Assembly: GCA_963696315.1 (NCBI GenBank)
Contig: CAVOJU010000003.1
Location: forward strand, 1-64,000
DNA length: 64,000 nucleotides
Direction: 5' to 3'
From: CAWKEY01 sp963696315
GTDB taxonomy: Bacteria; Pseudomonadota; Gammaproteobacteria; Methylococcales; Methylomonadaceae
Part shown: positions 34,774-45,175 of the stretch, in pieces
Layout: each line of letters opens with the position of its first letter
Numbering within the stretch: position 1 is the stretch's first letter
Notes under the pieces: model-generated
Seen by the model: the letters and a program-made list of their open reading frames with translations, nothing else
Told to the model about the DNA's origin: nothing
Databases searched by the model: none
Program-made: the position numbers and the translations under genes

Positions 34774-35430
34774 TTAGCGGATTAAATTCAGCACTTCTTC
34801 AATGACGGCATTGATCGGCATTGCAGAAGTATCGATATAAAGCGCATCACTCGCCATTGCTAAGGGGGCCGTTACCCGCTCTGTATCTCGGCGATCACGC
34901 TCTTCTATCTCTTTAGTAATCTGCAAGAGATTAGCATCAATACCTTTTTCTATCAACTGTTTAAATCGTCTTTGTGCTCTTTCATCTGCACTGGCGGTTA
35001 AAAACACCTTGAATTGAGCATCTGGAAAAACGACGGTACCCATGTCCCGACCATCAGCCACTAATCCAGGCATTCGCTTAAAATCCTTCTGTTTTTGCAG
35101 CAGTACATTGCGAACTGCTGGAATCGCTGCAACAATAGACGCCAGCTTGCCAGTACTTTCCAAACCCAATTGCGAAGTAATATCCTTGCCATCAAGTTTA
35201 ACGACCAGCTCATCATCACATTCAAACTCTAACATCATGGTTTGCGCGACTTTCACAATAGCGGCATTGTCGCTCAGATCAGCATTGCACTTTATCAGGG
35301 CAATAGCTAAAGATCGGTAAATTGATCCACTGTCCAGATAATGCCAGCCCAGTTTTTTGGCAACACATCGGCTGACCGTGCCTTTGCCTGCGCCACTGGG
35401 GCCATCAATGGTTAAAACCGGTATGGTCAT
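34774..35430 (-). CDS. cmk: Cytidylate kinase
   Basis: Phosphorylates CMP/dCMP. P-loop IDGPSGAGKGTV at residues 7-17, LDSGSIYRSLA, and VADGRDMGTVVFPDA are diagnostic. 218 residues. The ATG shares bases with the stop of the tyrA-aroA fusion (one-base overlap), so the genes are coupled. Confidence 0.95.
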   Translation of the reverse strand: MTIPVLTIDGPSGAGKGTVSRCVAKKLGWHYLDSGSIYRSLAIALIKCNADLSDNAAIVKVAQTMMLEFECDDELVVKLDGKDITSQLGLESTGKLASIVAAIPAVRNVLLQKQKDFKRMPGLVADGRDMGTVVFPDAQFKVFLTASADERAQRRFKQLIEKGIDANLLQITKEIEERDRRDTERVTAPLAMASDALYIDTSAMPINAVIEEVLNLIR

Positions 35431-37625
35431 CAGGATTCCTCACTAACCAAATCTAGTCCCAGCGTTTTCACCAGGTCTTTAAATTCCGGGAACGAGGTAT
35501 TGACATTGGCACAGTCACGAATAGTGATAGGTGCACTTGCCCGCAAACCCGCGATTGAAAACGCCATGGCAATCCTGTGATCACCATGGGACAACACTTC
35601 ACCGCCACCAATGGATCCGCCCTGAATAACCATACCATCTGCGGTCGGCCGTGCATCGACCCCCAATATTTGCAAGCCGTCGGCCATTACCTGGATACGG
35701 TCCGACTCTTTTACCCTCAACTCCTCCGCGCCTGTCAAGCGGGTTTGGCCTTGCGCACATGAGGCTGCCACAAATAACACCGGGAATTCGTCAATGGCCA
35801 GCGGCACCAAATGTTCAGGAATGTCGATGCCTTTTAGCGGACTGTACACCACGTGCAGATCCGCTACCGGCTCACCACCGACCACGCGTTCATTCAGGAT
35901 TTCAATGCTGGCCCCCATCAGTCTGAGTATGTCGATAACTCCGGTACGGGTAGGATTGATGCCTACGTGCTTGAGTAACAGTTCTGAACCCGGCGCAATC
36001 GAGGCCCCTACCAGAAAGAATGCCGCCGATGAAATATCGCTCGGCACATCGATATTGGCCGCTTTTAATTGGCCTTCGGCGGTAATCGTTACTTTGTTGC
36101 CCTGTTTTTTTACCGGATAGTTAAAACCGGCCAGCATACGCTCGGTGTGGTCGCGGGTCGGCGCTGGCTCAGTAACGCTGGTTTCGCCTTGTGCGTACAT
36201 GCCTGCCAGCAACAAACACGACTTGACCTGGGCGCTGGCCATCGGCATGGCATAATCAATGCCGATTAACCGGCCGGCCTTACCGGTGATCCGCAAGGGC
36301 GCTGTGCCCTGCTCCGTTGTCTCTATCTCAGCACCCATTGCCGCTAAAGGTGCGGTAACTCGTTTCATGGGCCGTCCCGACAATGATTTATCACCGGTCA
36401 ATACAGAATTAAAAGGCTGTCCAGCCAATAAACCGCTTAACAAGCGCATGGAAGTACCCGAATTACCCAGATACAATTCATTTTTAGGAGCTTTTAAGCC
36501 ATGTTTGCCGACGCCATGGATGGTCAGTTCACCATTAACCGGCCCTTCAATTTTAACGCCCATGTCACGAAAGGCCTGCAAGGTGGCCAGGGCATCTTCG
36601 GCTTCAAGAAAGCCTTTGACATGGGTAATGCCTTCCGCAAGTGAACCCAGCATAATTGAACGATGCGATATGGATTTGTCGCCCGGCACACGTGCTTCGC
36701 CCTGTAATTTACCACCTGGTTGAACTTTGAATGTGATTGATTTGGACATATTACCTTCAAACTGATCAAGAAAACGTTGCCGTGCAATGCGGGCATACGA
36801 AAAGATTTCAAAAAGTTGCCGGCTGTCGTTGGTTTCCAGCAAGCGTTGTATTTTATCCAGTTGCTCTTTTGTCTGCTGTAGTAACGGGATGATGTGCTTT
36901 TTATTGGCCGAACAGATATCCAGCCACATGAGTGGATCGCTGGATGCAATCCGGGTAAAATCCCTGAAACCGCCAGCTGCGTACTTAAAAATCTCACTCT
37001 GTTCATCTTTGCGCCCCAGCATATCCACCAAACCAAAGGCTAGAATATGCGGCAAGTGGCTGGTCGCTGCCAATACGGCATCATGATGATCAACATCCAT
37101 GAACGATACCGTTGATCCCATGCGTTCCCATAAAATCTGGATCTTTTGCAAGGCGTCAGGCCGGGTATTGCCAAGCGGTGTAATGATCAGGCGCTTATTG
37201 ACGAATAAATCATCGACAGAGGCCTCTACGCCACTTTGTTCGGCACCGGCGATGGGATGCGCCGGCACCAGGTTGGCGGGGACACTGCCCAAGATCCGCC
37301 GCGCATCGGCTACAACATTGCCTTTGGTGCTGCCTACATCGGTATAAATACAGTTTTCAGACCAATATGGTTTTATTACCGTAAAAACTGCCTCAATTGC
37401 ACCGACGGGAGTGGCAATGATAACGCAGTCAGCACCGCTTAGCGCCTGTTCAATGTTCAGGTAATAATCATCAATAACACCCAGACGTTTTGCCGTTTCC
37501 AGATTGGGCAAATCCTGTTGCCGGCCGTGTCCGACAATGCTTTTACTTAGGCCGTGCTGCCGGACTGCTCGCGCTATCGATCCGCCAATCAAACCGACTC
37601 CGATAATGCAAAGCCGGTCAAACAT
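35430..37625 (-). CDS. tyrA-aroA: Bifunctional prephenate dehydrogenase / EPSP synthase
   Basis: 731-residue fusion. Residues 1-~290 are prephenate dehydrogenase (NAD motif IIGVGLIGGSIARAV, HPIAGAEQSG), giving 4-hydroxyphenylpyruvate for tyrosine. Residues ~295-731 are EPSP synthase (PGDKSISHRSIMLGSLAEG, LGNSGTSMRLL, GDKSLSGRPM, HRIAMAFSIAG), the sixth step of the shikimate path. This fusion is well known in pseudomonads and other gammaproteobacteria. Overlaps hisC by 8 bp and cmk by 1 bp. Confidence 0.95.
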   Translation of the reverse strand: MFDRLCIIGVGLIGGSIARAVRQHGLSKSIVGHGRQQDLPNLETAKRLGVIDDYYLNIEQALSGADCVIIATPVGAIEAVFTVIKPYWSENCIYTDVGSTKGNVVADARRILGSVPANLVPAHPIAGAEQSGVEASVDDLFVNKRLIITPLGNTRPDALQKIQILWERMGSTVSFMDVDHHDAVLAATSHLPHILAFGLVDMLGRKDEQSEIFKYAAGGFRDFTRIASSDPLMWLDICSANKKHIIPLLQQTKEQLDKIQRLLETNDSRQLFEIFSYARIARQRFLDQFEGNMSKSITFKVQPGGKLQGEARVPGDKSISHRSIMLGSLAEGITHVKGFLEAEDALATLQAFRDMGVKIEGPVNGELTIHGVGKHGLKAPKNELYLGNSGTSMRLLSGLLAGQPFNSVLTGDKSLSGRPMKRVTAPLAAMGAEIETTEQGTAPLRITGKAGRLIGIDYAMPMASAQVKSCLLLAGMYAQGETSVTEPAPTRDHTERMLAGFNYPVKKQGNKVTITAEGQLKAANIDVPSDISSAAFFLVGASIAPGSELLLKHVGINPTRTGVIDILRLMGASIEILNERVVGGEPVADLHVVYSPLKGIDIPEHLVPLAIDEFPVLFVAASCAQGQTRLTGAEELRVKESDRIQVMADGLQILGVDARPTADGMVIQGGSIGGGEVLSHGDHRIAMAFSIAGLRASAPITIRDCANVNTSFPEFKDLVKTLGLDLVSEES

Positions 37626-38721
37626 GGTTAAGAATGTCTGCTAATGCTTCAAGAAAAACCTGATTTTCTGCTTGCGTACCGATACTGATGCGCAGGTGGT
37701 TAGGCATTTCATAATTGGCCACTGGCCTTACAATAACGCCTTTGCCCAGCAATGCTTCATAAATTGGCTGACTCGGCTGTTTTAGATCGACGGCAATAAA
37801 ATTGCCTGCTGAGGGTATCCACTCCAAATCCAGCCTCCTGAAACCCTCAATCAATTGCTGCATGCCTTCGGTATTGACGGCAAGCGTACGCTGCAAATGC
37901 TCATCATCCATTAAAGCCGCTTCTGCACCCACTAAAGCCAGCATATTGATATTGAAAGGCTGGCGCACACGGTTCAAAATATCAGCCATTTCGGGGCTCG
38001 ATAAGCTATAACCGATGCGCAAACCGGCGAGACCGTAGGCTTTGGAAAAAGTCCGGGTAATAATCAAATTGGGATATGTTTTCAGCCAGTCTATGGAATC
38101 GATCGCTTCTGTCTTGCTGACAAATTCAAAATAAGCTTGGTCAAGCACACAAATACAGCTTTCTGGCAAACTTTGAAGAAACGCTTCCACTTCAGCTTGA
38201 GACAGCAGTGTGCCGGTAGGATTATTGGGATTAGCAATAAAAACCACTCGTGTCTTATCAGAAACACGCTGGCGCATGGCTGCCAGATCATGGCCATAGT
38301 TTAACGCAGGTGCGACCACGGCAGTTGCGCCGACCGCCTGAGTCACGATGGGGTACACGGCAAAGGCGTGCTGTGAGAATACGACTTCAAGACCGGGCGT
38401 TAGAAAAGCCCGCGCTACCAACTCCAGAATTTCGTTGGAGCCGTTGCCCAGGGTAATCTGGCTAACATCGACACGGTATTTACCCGCCAAAGCTTGTTTT
38501 AGATTGTAACCAGTGCCGTCAGGATAAAGCCCGAGTTGCGGCAAACATGCCTGTATCGCAGCCAAGGCTTTTTCGCCCGGGCCTAAGGGATTTTCATTGG
38601 ATGCCAGCTTGACGATTTGGGTAAGACCCAGCTCACGCTCCAGCTCTTCAATCGGCTTGCCGGGTTTGTAGGGAATCAATTGTTGCACGCCGGGTAGAGC
38701 AAGATGGTAAATATTAGTCAT
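37618..38721 (-). CDS. hisC: Histidinol-phosphate / aromatic aminotransferase
   Basis: PLP aminotransferase, 367 residues from ATG 38721 (MTNIYHLALPGVQQL). SNENPLGPG, ANPNNPTGT and the lysine in TRTFSKAYGLAGLRIGYSL identify HisC family I. In this operon (pheA-hisC-tyrA) it probably also transaminates aromatic keto acids. The frame to 38778 has no conserved extra part. 8 bp overlap with the fusion gene. Confidence 0.93.
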   Translation of the reverse strand: MTNIYHLALPGVQQLIPYKPGKPIEELERELGLTQIVKLASNENPLGPGEKALAAIQACLPQLGLYPDGTGYNLKQALAGKYRVDVSQITLGNGSNEILELVARAFLTPGLEVVFSQHAFAVYPIVTQAVGATAVVAPALNYGHDLAAMRQRVSDKTRVVFIANPNNPTGTLLSQAEVEAFLQSLPESCICVLDQAYFEFVSKTEAIDSIDWLKTYPNLIITRTFSKAYGLAGLRIGYSLSSPEMADILNRVRQPFNINMLALVGAEAALMDDEHLQRTLAVNTEGMQQLIEGFRRLDLEWIPSAGNFIAVDLKQPSQPIYEALLGKGVIVRPVANYEMPNHLRISIGTQAENQVFLEALADILNHV

Positions 38722-38836
38722 TGATTGTGTTCGAAATCGCGGTAATAAATTTAAATATGGCCGGTATGGTAATGCCAACGAACAGCACTAAAACCTTGTT
38801 TTGTGGTACTTTCATGGCCAGCAACAAACTGGCGTG

Positions 38837-39922
38837 CTAAAGCACCGCTTTTGGATAAGACCCCAATAGCTTGAGCATGCTGACATTATGTTTCAGACTG
38901 TCCAGCGCCTCTGCCACGGCCCTATCTTCACTATGCCCTTCGATATCAATAAAAAACACATAATCCCATAAGCCCTGACGTGATGGCCTGGATTCAATGT
39001 GCACCATCCCTATGCCATGTTTGGCAAACGGTTCGAGGATTTTGTGCAAAGCGCCTGGCTGATTTCCTGTTGATACCACCAGCGAGGTTTTGTCGTTGCC
39101 CGTGGAAGCGGAACTTTGTTGTCCAATAATTATGAAACGCGTGGTATTGTTGGCTTCATCCTCGATATTTCTTTCCAGAATCCTGAGTCCATAAAGCTCA
39201 GCCGCAACGATACCGGCTATGGCCGCTGTGTTTTTAGTGATGGAAGCCAATCTGGCCGCTTCGCCATTACTGCTAACCGCCGTCCGCACAACACTGGGCA
39301 GATGCTTATCCAGCCACTGCCGGCATTGCGCCAGTGATTGCTCATGAGAAAAAATCTCGGTGATGTCATCAATGCTTTCGAGCAGTCCCATCAGGTTATG
39401 ATGCACTCTGATTTCAACCTCTCCGCAAATCTTTAGCGGTGACGACAAAAATCTGTCCAGGGTATGACTGATCACACCTTCGGTAGAATTTTCCACAGGC
39501 ACCACGCCGAACTGGCAACTCCCGCTTTCAACAGCGTTGAAAATCTCGTTAATGGTTACCGACGGCACCGTGTTTACGGCATGACCAAAATGTTTGAAAG
39601 CCGCTTGCTGAGTAAAGGTTCCTTCCGGCCCCAAAAAAGCCACTTCCAGAGGCTTTTCAAGTGCCAGGCAAGCCGACATCAATTCTCTGAAAAAGCGCAT
39701 GGCAGTTTCATTCGACAATGGCCCCCGGTTCAGCGCCTCAATCCGTCTTAACACCAGAGATTCACGATCAGGTCGATAAAAAGTGCCCTGCTCGCCTTCG
39801 GCCATTTTGGTTCTGGCAACCTCTATCGCACACTTCGCCCGCTCGTTTATCAATTGCAGAATCTGCTGATCGATAGCGTCGATTTTGTCTCTTAATTCAG
39901 AAAGTGGCGTGACGACTGTCAT
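38837..39922 (-). CDS. pheA: Chorismate mutase / prephenate dehydratase (P-protein)
   Basis: 361 residues. The N-terminal AroQ chorismate mutase (LRDKIDAIDQQILQLINERA) is followed by prephenate dehydratase (FLGPEGTFTQQAAF, and NTTRFIIIG containing the catalytic Thr) and an ACT domain with the GALH (QPGALHKIL) and ESRP (HIESRPSR) phenylalanine-binding motifs, so feedback inhibition by Phe is expected. 15 bp after serC. Confidence 0.95.
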   Translation of the reverse strand: MTVVTPLSELRDKIDAIDQQILQLINERAKCAIEVARTKMAEGEQGTFYRPDRESLVLRRIEALNRGPLSNETAMRFFRELMSACLALEKPLEVAFLGPEGTFTQQAAFKHFGHAVNTVPSVTINEIFNAVESGSCQFGVVPVENSTEGVISHTLDRFLSSPLKICGEVEIRVHHNLMGLLESIDDITEIFSHEQSLAQCRQWLDKHLPSVVRTAVSSNGEAARLASITKNTAAIAGIVAAELYGLRILERNIEDEANNTTRFIIIGQQSSASTGNDKTSLVVSTGNQPGALHKILEPFAKHGIGMVHIESRPSRQGLWDYVFFIDIEGHSEDRAVAEALDSLKHNVSMLKLLGSYPKAVL

Positions 39923-39937
39923 GGCTGCGGCTCTTGT

Positions 39938-41018
39938 TTAATGAGTTCTTTCAAACTCTGCCATAAAATCAATCAAGGCCCGCACACCCGATTCAGGCAT
40001 GGCATTGTAAATACTCGCCCGCATACCGCCTACCGAACGATGACCTTTTAATTCGAACAGGCCATTGGCCTCCGCAGCGGCAAGAAAAGGTTTATCCAGG
40101 GTTTCATCGGCCAATATAAACGGCACGTTCATTCTCGAACGGCAATTCATGGCAACCGGGTTTCGGTACAAGGACGATTGATCAATGGCCTGATACAACA
40201 AACCGGCCTTGGCAATATTGCGCTGTTCGATTGCTGGCACCCCGCCCTGTTCTTTTAGCCACTTAAGCACCAAACCGGTCAAATACCAGCTATAGGTTGC
40301 CGGCGTATTCAGCATGGAAGCATTTTTAACCTGCTGCGCGTAATTAAACACTGCAGGAACTTTTTTATCGGCCTTGCCAATCAGATCATCCCTGACAATC
40401 ACCACCGTTACCCCGGCGGGGCCCATATTTTTCTGGGTGCCCGCATAAACCAAACCGTGCCGGCTCCAATCCACCTTGCGCGACAGAATATTGGACGACA
40501 TATCCGAAACCAGGAACAAGCCCTTGCTGTCGGGCAGTTCAGAAAATTCGACACCATGAATGGTTTCGTTCGAGGTGTAGTGCAGATAAGCGGCTTGCGC
40601 GTCAATCTTCCAGCTTGAGAAATCAGGGATACTGGTAAAATTCGTATGCCTCAGAACTGGCGCTCACCACAACTTCGCAATAGTTTTGCGCATCCTGAAT
40701 GGCTTTTTCTGACCACGCGCCCGTCTTGGCATAACAGGCCTTGGTTTTATCATGCAAAATATTTTGCGGTATGAACGAAAACTGGGCCGTTGCTCCGCCT
40801 TGCAGAAACAGAACTTTAAAATTTTCCGGAATCTCAAGCAACGTTCGCAGATCACTTTCCAGTTCTTCGGCGATAATCGAAAAATGTTTGCCGCGATGGC
40901 TCATTTCCATCACTGACATGCCGCTATCCCGCCATTCCAACATTTCTTGCTGAGCCTTGACTAATACCGGCTCGGGGAACACTGACGGGCCTGCGCTAAA
41001 ATTGTAAACTCTGGACAT
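39938..41018 (-). CDS. serC: Phosphoserine aminotransferase, frameshifted
   Basis: PLP enzyme of serine (and pyridoxine) synthesis. ATG 41018 (MSRVYNFSAGPSVFPEPVL) follows a GGAG and starts 2 nt after the gyrA stop. Blocks SHRGKHFSII and LFLQGGATAQF lie in the first part. Reading shifts by one base near 40642, after SASSEA, and continues TNFTSIPDFSSWKID, YAGTQKNMGPAG (PLP lysine) and the C-terminal GHRSVGGMRASIYNAM. The joined protein has the standard ~360 residues. An essential gene in most minimal media with one indel: sequencing error most likely. Confidence 0.92.
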
Positions 41019-41020
41019 AA

Positions 41021-43627
41021 TCACTCTTCTCCGGTTGCAGGTTCATCATCCGTATCCAGCTCGGATACAGGATTATCTTCAATTTCGTCGTCTTCCCCGT
41101 CGATCATGCCTTCAATACGATCAACGCCGATGACTTTTTCTTTTTTATCCAGGCGAATAATTGTCACACCTTGAGTGTTTCTGCCAACCACAGAAATGCC
41201 GTCAACCCGGGTGCGCACCAGGGTGCCGCCATCGGTAATCAGCATGATTTCATCGTTATCATTGACCAGCACGGCGCCGACCACTGCGCCGTTGCGCGCA
41301 GAAGTTTGTATGGCAATCAAGCCCTGCCCCCCACGCTTATGGCAGGTAAACTCTTCCAGTTTGGTGCGTTTGCCGTAGCCGTTTTCGGTAATGTTCAGTA
41401 CCGTGCCTTCCGTCGCGATAATTAAGGAGATGACTTTTTGCCCTTCCTGCAAACGAATTCCGCGCACTCCAGAAGCTGTTCTACCCATGGAGCGCACATC
41501 TTCTTCATTAAAACAGACCGCCTTGCCAGTGCTGCTGAATAACAGCACATTTTGGTGACCATCAGTCACGGCAACGCCCACTAAGGTATCGCCTTCTTTC
41601 AAATCGATGGCGATTTTACCGTTCGTGCGTTGACGCTCAAATTCTTTTAACGGCGTCTTTTTTACCGTGCCTGTCGAGGTCGCCATGAATATGAATTTAT
41701 TGTCGGCAAACTCACGAATCGGTAACATGGCATTGATGTTTTCATTCTCTTCCAGCGGCAGCAGATTTACAAACGGCTTGCCTCTGGATGCCCGGCTAGC
41801 TACCGGCAACTGATACACTTTTAGCCAGTACACCTTGCCCAGTGATGAGAAACACAGAATCGTATCGTGGGTATTGGCGACAATCAGCTTATCGACAAAA
41901 TCCTGTTCTTTGGTCGCCGTTGCCGACTTGCCGCGCCCGCCGCGCCGCTGAGCCCTGTAATCACTCAAGGGCTGAGCCTTGACATAACCTTCGTGCGACA
42001 TGGTCACCACCATGTCTTCCTCGGTAATCAGATCTTCATCGGATAAATCCAGATGGTTCTGAACAATTTCAGTGCGGCGCGGATCGGCATACTGTTCCTT
42101 GATAGCCACGAGTTCTTCTCTGATAATCTCCATCAAACGAATATCACTAGCCAATATGGCCAGATACTCATCAATTTGCTCCAGTAGCTGCTTGTATTCG
42201 TTGACGATCTTGTCCTGTTCCAGCCCCGTCAAACGATGCAGCCGCAAATCCAGGATGGCCTGAGCCTGAGCTTCGGATAGCCGGTAAACTCCGCCATGAA
42301 CACCAAATTCTATCGGCAAATCATCCGGCCTTGAGCGATCCGCATCGGCCCGCTCCAACAGCGCGGCAACCAATCCGGCATCCCAGTTTTTTTCTAACAA
42401 GCCGATTTTCGCTTCGGCAGGATTGCTGGCCGCCTTGATGAGCGCAATCATTTCGTCAATATTGGCCAAAGCAACGGCCAGCCCTTCCAAAATATGCGCT
42501 CTCTCCCTGGCCTTGCGCAGATTGTAAATCGTCCTGCGGGTAACAATCTCGCGCCGATGATCAATGAAAGCATTGATAATCTCTTTCAGATTCATGCAAT
42601 GCGGGCGCCCGTCCAGCAAGGCGACCATATTGATACCGAATACCGTCTGGAATTGCGTCTGTTTATACAGATTGTTCAGCACCACTTCCGGCACTTCACC
42701 GCGGCGCAGCTCAATAACCATGCGCATGCCGTCTTTATCCGATTCATCACGCAAACCGGAAATGCCTTCAAGTTTGCCTTCCTTAACCAGCTCGGCAATT
42801 TTCTCCAGCAATCTGGCCTTGTTGACCTGATAGGGTAATTCAGTAGTGATAATCGCCTGCCGGCTGCTGTCGCCGATGTCTTCAAAATGACAGCGTGCGC
42901 GTAAATAGATTTTGCCACGCCCGGTCGTATAGGCACTATAAATGCCCGAGGCACCATTGATAATGGCGGCAGTGGGAAAATCGGGCCCCGGCACGTAAGT
43001 CATCAACTCATGAATCGTGGTATCAGGCTGGTCAATCAAAGCCAGACAGGCGCTGATAACTTCCGATAAATTATGCGGAGGGATATTGGTGGCCATGCCC
43101 ACCGCAATTCCCGAAGAGCCATTAATCAATAACGTCGGCACCCGGGTCGGCAATACCTTCGGCTCAGATTCCGATTCGTCATAATTCGGTGCGAAATCGA
43201 CGGTTTCCTTGTCAAGATCAGCCAGCAATTCATGGGCTATTTTCGCCATGCGAACTTCCGTATAACGCATCGCCGCGGGCGAATCACCGTCAACGGAACC
43301 GAAATTGCCCTGTCCGTCAATTAACATATAGCGCATGGAAAAATTTTGCGCCATACGCACCATCGTGTCATAAACTGCCGTATCACCATGAGGGTGATAT
43401 TTACCGATGACGTCACCGACTACACGCGCCGATTTCTTGTAAGGCTTGTTCCAGTCATTGCCTAACTCGCTCATCGCATATAAAACACGACGATGAACCG
43501 GTTTAAGGCCGTCTCTGACATCTGGAAGGGCTCGACCGACGATAACGCTCATGGCGTAATCAAGATAGGACTGCCGCATCTCGTCTTCGAGATTGACAGG
43601 AATAATTTCTTTAGCGAAGTCTGACAT
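41021..43627 (-). CDS. gyrA: DNA gyrase subunit A
   Basis: Type II topoisomerase cleavage subunit, 868 residues. Active tyrosine in AAMRYTEVRM, N-terminal MSDFAKEIIPVNLEDEMRQSY, and C-terminal pinwheel blades with the GyrA box QRRGGRGK. In the quinolone-determining region the residue equivalent to E. coli Ser83 is Thr (YHPHGDTAVYD), while Asp87 is kept. The acidic tail is typical. First gene of the serC-pheA-hisC run, with serC only 2 nt away. Confidence 0.96.
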   Translation of the reverse strand: MSDFAKEIIPVNLEDEMRQSYLDYAMSVIVGRALPDVRDGLKPVHRRVLYAMSELGNDWNKPYKKSARVVGDVIGKYHPHGDTAVYDTMVRMAQNFSMRYMLIDGQGNFGSVDGDSPAAMRYTEVRMAKIAHELLADLDKETVDFAPNYDESESEPKVLPTRVPTLLINGSSGIAVGMATNIPPHNLSEVISACLALIDQPDTTIHELMTYVPGPDFPTAAIINGASGIYSAYTTGRGKIYLRARCHFEDIGDSSRQAIITTELPYQVNKARLLEKIAELVKEGKLEGISGLRDESDKDGMRMVIELRRGEVPEVVLNNLYKQTQFQTVFGINMVALLDGRPHCMNLKEIINAFIDHRREIVTRRTIYNLRKARERAHILEGLAVALANIDEMIALIKAASNPAEAKIGLLEKNWDAGLVAALLERADADRSRPDDLPIEFGVHGGVYRLSEAQAQAILDLRLHRLTGLEQDKIVNEYKQLLEQIDEYLAILASDIRLMEIIREELVAIKEQYADPRRTEIVQNHLDLSDEDLITEEDMVVTMSHEGYVKAQPLSDYRAQRRGGRGKSATATKEQDFVDKLIVANTHDTILCFSSLGKVYWLKVYQLPVASRASRGKPFVNLLPLEENENINAMLPIREFADNKFIFMATSTGTVKKTPLKEFERQRTNGKIAIDLKEGDTLVGVAVTDGHQNVLLFSSTGKAVCFNEEDVRSMGRTASGVRGIRLQEGQKVISLIIATEGTVLNITENGYGKRTKLEEFTCHKRGGQGLIAIQTSARNGAVVGAVLVNDNDEIMLITDGGTLVRTRVDGISVVGRNTQGVTIIRLDKKEKVIGVDRIEGMIDGEDDEIEDNPVSELDTDDEPATGEE

Positions 43628-43648
43628 GGGTCCGTTTTTACAAATAAA

Positions 43649-43669
43649 TGCCGGCTAACTAAACCGGCA
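43649..43669 (-). promoter_or_regulatory. Stem-loop in the gyrA 5' leader
   Basis: TGCCGG (minus 43669-43664) and CCGGCA (43654-43649) enclose a 9-nt loop about 21 nt before the gyrA ATG. It has no T-run and lies close to the ribosome site, so it could modulate initiation. Structured gyrA leaders exist in some gammaproteobacteria; I do not claim membership of a family. Confidence 0.35.
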
Positions 43670-43790
43670 GATTTCCTTCTAAGATAACCACACGGCGTTT
43701 AAAATTCCTTTTAGCCTGTGTGCTTACATGAAAATAACCCGGGGATTATAGCAAAATGTCGTTATAGAGTCGAAAGTGTTGTTTTAAATT

Positions 43791-44510
43791 TCAGGAAAAT
43801 ATTTCAGCCAGAAAATTTTCCATGGCCTGCCATGAACGTTTATCAGCATTGGCCTGATAAACCGTGCCAAAGCCGGGATCGTTAGCTACCGGATTGGTGA
43901 ATGCGTGCATGGTGTTACCATAAACATGCAGTTGCCAATCGGCTCCGGCTGCTGTCATTTCCTGTTCAAAGGCCAGCACCTGATCAGGAGAAACCAGGGG
44001 GTCATCATGGCCATGCAATGCCAGCACTTTTGCCCTGATCGAATTGCCTCGGATATTGTTTGGCGCTGCCAGCAAGCCATGAAAGCTGACTACACCTTTA
44101 ACATCAGCCTCCGTTCTGGCAAGATCCAGCACACAGAGACCGCCAAAACAAAAACCAATAGCAGCTATCTTGCTGCCATCTACCCAAGGCAATAATTTGA
44201 CGGCGGACAGCCCAGCCTGTATACGTTTTTGCAGCATGGCCCTGTCGTCCATGAATGGCTGCATGAGCTTAGCATTTTGTTCCGGGCCGGAACCCAAAAT
44301 CCCTTTGCCATACATATCAACGGCAAAACCCACATAGCCTAACTGAGCGAGCTTTCTGGCTTTGCCGTCAACAAACTCGTCGCGCCCGCCCCAGGCATGA
44401 TTAATTAACACAGCAGGACGCTGCCCCTCCCATGTATCATCAAAAGCAAAAAATGCTTCCAGCACTACATCTCCATCCATATACGCGACGGTATTCGATT
44501 TGATTGCCAT
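43791..44510 (-). CDS. Dienelactone hydrolase family protein
   Basis: 239-residue alpha/beta-hydrolase with the Cys-type nucleophile elbow GFCFGGLCVLD, acid HGHDDPLVSP and histidine NTMHAFTNP, all in DLH order. Substrate unknown; such enzymes open lactones or cleave carboxyl esters. No ring-cleavage genes nearby. Monocistronic, about 50 bp from the phosphatase. Confidence 0.88.
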   Translation of the reverse strand: MAIKSNTVAYMDGDVVLEAFFAFDDTWEGQRPAVLINHAWGGRDEFVDGKARKLAQLGYVGFAVDMYGKGILGSGPEQNAKLMQPFMDDRAMLQKRIQAGLSAVKLLPWVDGSKIAAIGFCFGGLCVLDLARTEADVKGVVSFHGLLAAPNNIRGNSIRAKVLALHGHDDPLVSPDQVLAFEQEMTAAGADWQLHVYGNTMHAFTNPVANDPGFGTVYQANADKRSWQAMENFLAEIFS

Positions 44511-44558
44511 GATCTTGTCCTATTTGTTGTGCGAGATTGCCGGTTTTTTTGCGTCTGC

Positions 44559-45047
44559 TTATGATTTGATGTTCTTTATTTTACCCAAGGCAGTCAAAAA
44601 TCCGAGTGCAGCATCTTCTACCATGTCCAGCACCCGATCAAATTCATACTTGCCGCCGAAGTAAGGATCCGGCACTTCACGGGTCTGCAAATGCGGCGCA
44701 TAATCAAGAAAATACTGGATTTTGTCCTTGTATTGCTTAGGGCAGACATTGGCCAGTGTTGAATAATTTTCGTCATCCATGGCCAACAGATAATCGAAAT
44801 CTTCAAAATCGCCCATGATCACTTTCCTAGCTCGTAAATGACTCAATTCAACGCCACGATCACTGGCGGCCTTTTGCGCACGCCAGTCAGGGGGCTCGCC
44901 AACATGATAAGCATGGGTACCGGCCGAGTCTATGGTGAAACAGTGCTCCAAATCATGTTCCTTGATGAGTTTTGCAAAAACGCCTTCTGCAGTCGGCGAG
45001 CGACAAATATTGCCCATGCATACGAAAAGAACTTTTATTTTTTTCAT
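44559..45047 (-). CDS. Low-molecular-weight protein tyrosine phosphatase
   Basis: 162 residues. The P-loop VCMGNICRSPTAEG (C-x5-R) is at the N-terminus and the general acid is the Asp in VPDPYFGG. No tyrosine kinase or capsule operon is adjacent, so its target is unknown; such enzymes commonly serve exopolysaccharide kinases or arsenate-like roles. Confidence 0.9.
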   Translation of the reverse strand: MKKIKVLFVCMGNICRSPTAEGVFAKLIKEHDLEHCFTIDSAGTHAYHVGEPPDWRAQKAASDRGVELSHLRARKVIMGDFEDFDYLLAMDDENYSTLANVCPKQYKDKIQYFLDYAPHLQTREVPDPYFGGKYEFDRVLDMVEDAALGFLTALGKIKNIKS

Positions 45048-45175
45048 AGTGATTAAAATGGATTATCCTGATTTGCGAACGAACCCTATTTTAATGCTAA
45101 CGCGCTCAAATTGGCAGCATTAGGTATGTCAATTAAGATTGAGAGCCCCAGAAAACAAAGAATGAGGATATCACC

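Noticed and set aside
34182..34805. 207-codon plus-strand frame
   Set aside because: Antisense to rpsA; Ser-rich shadow with no homology.
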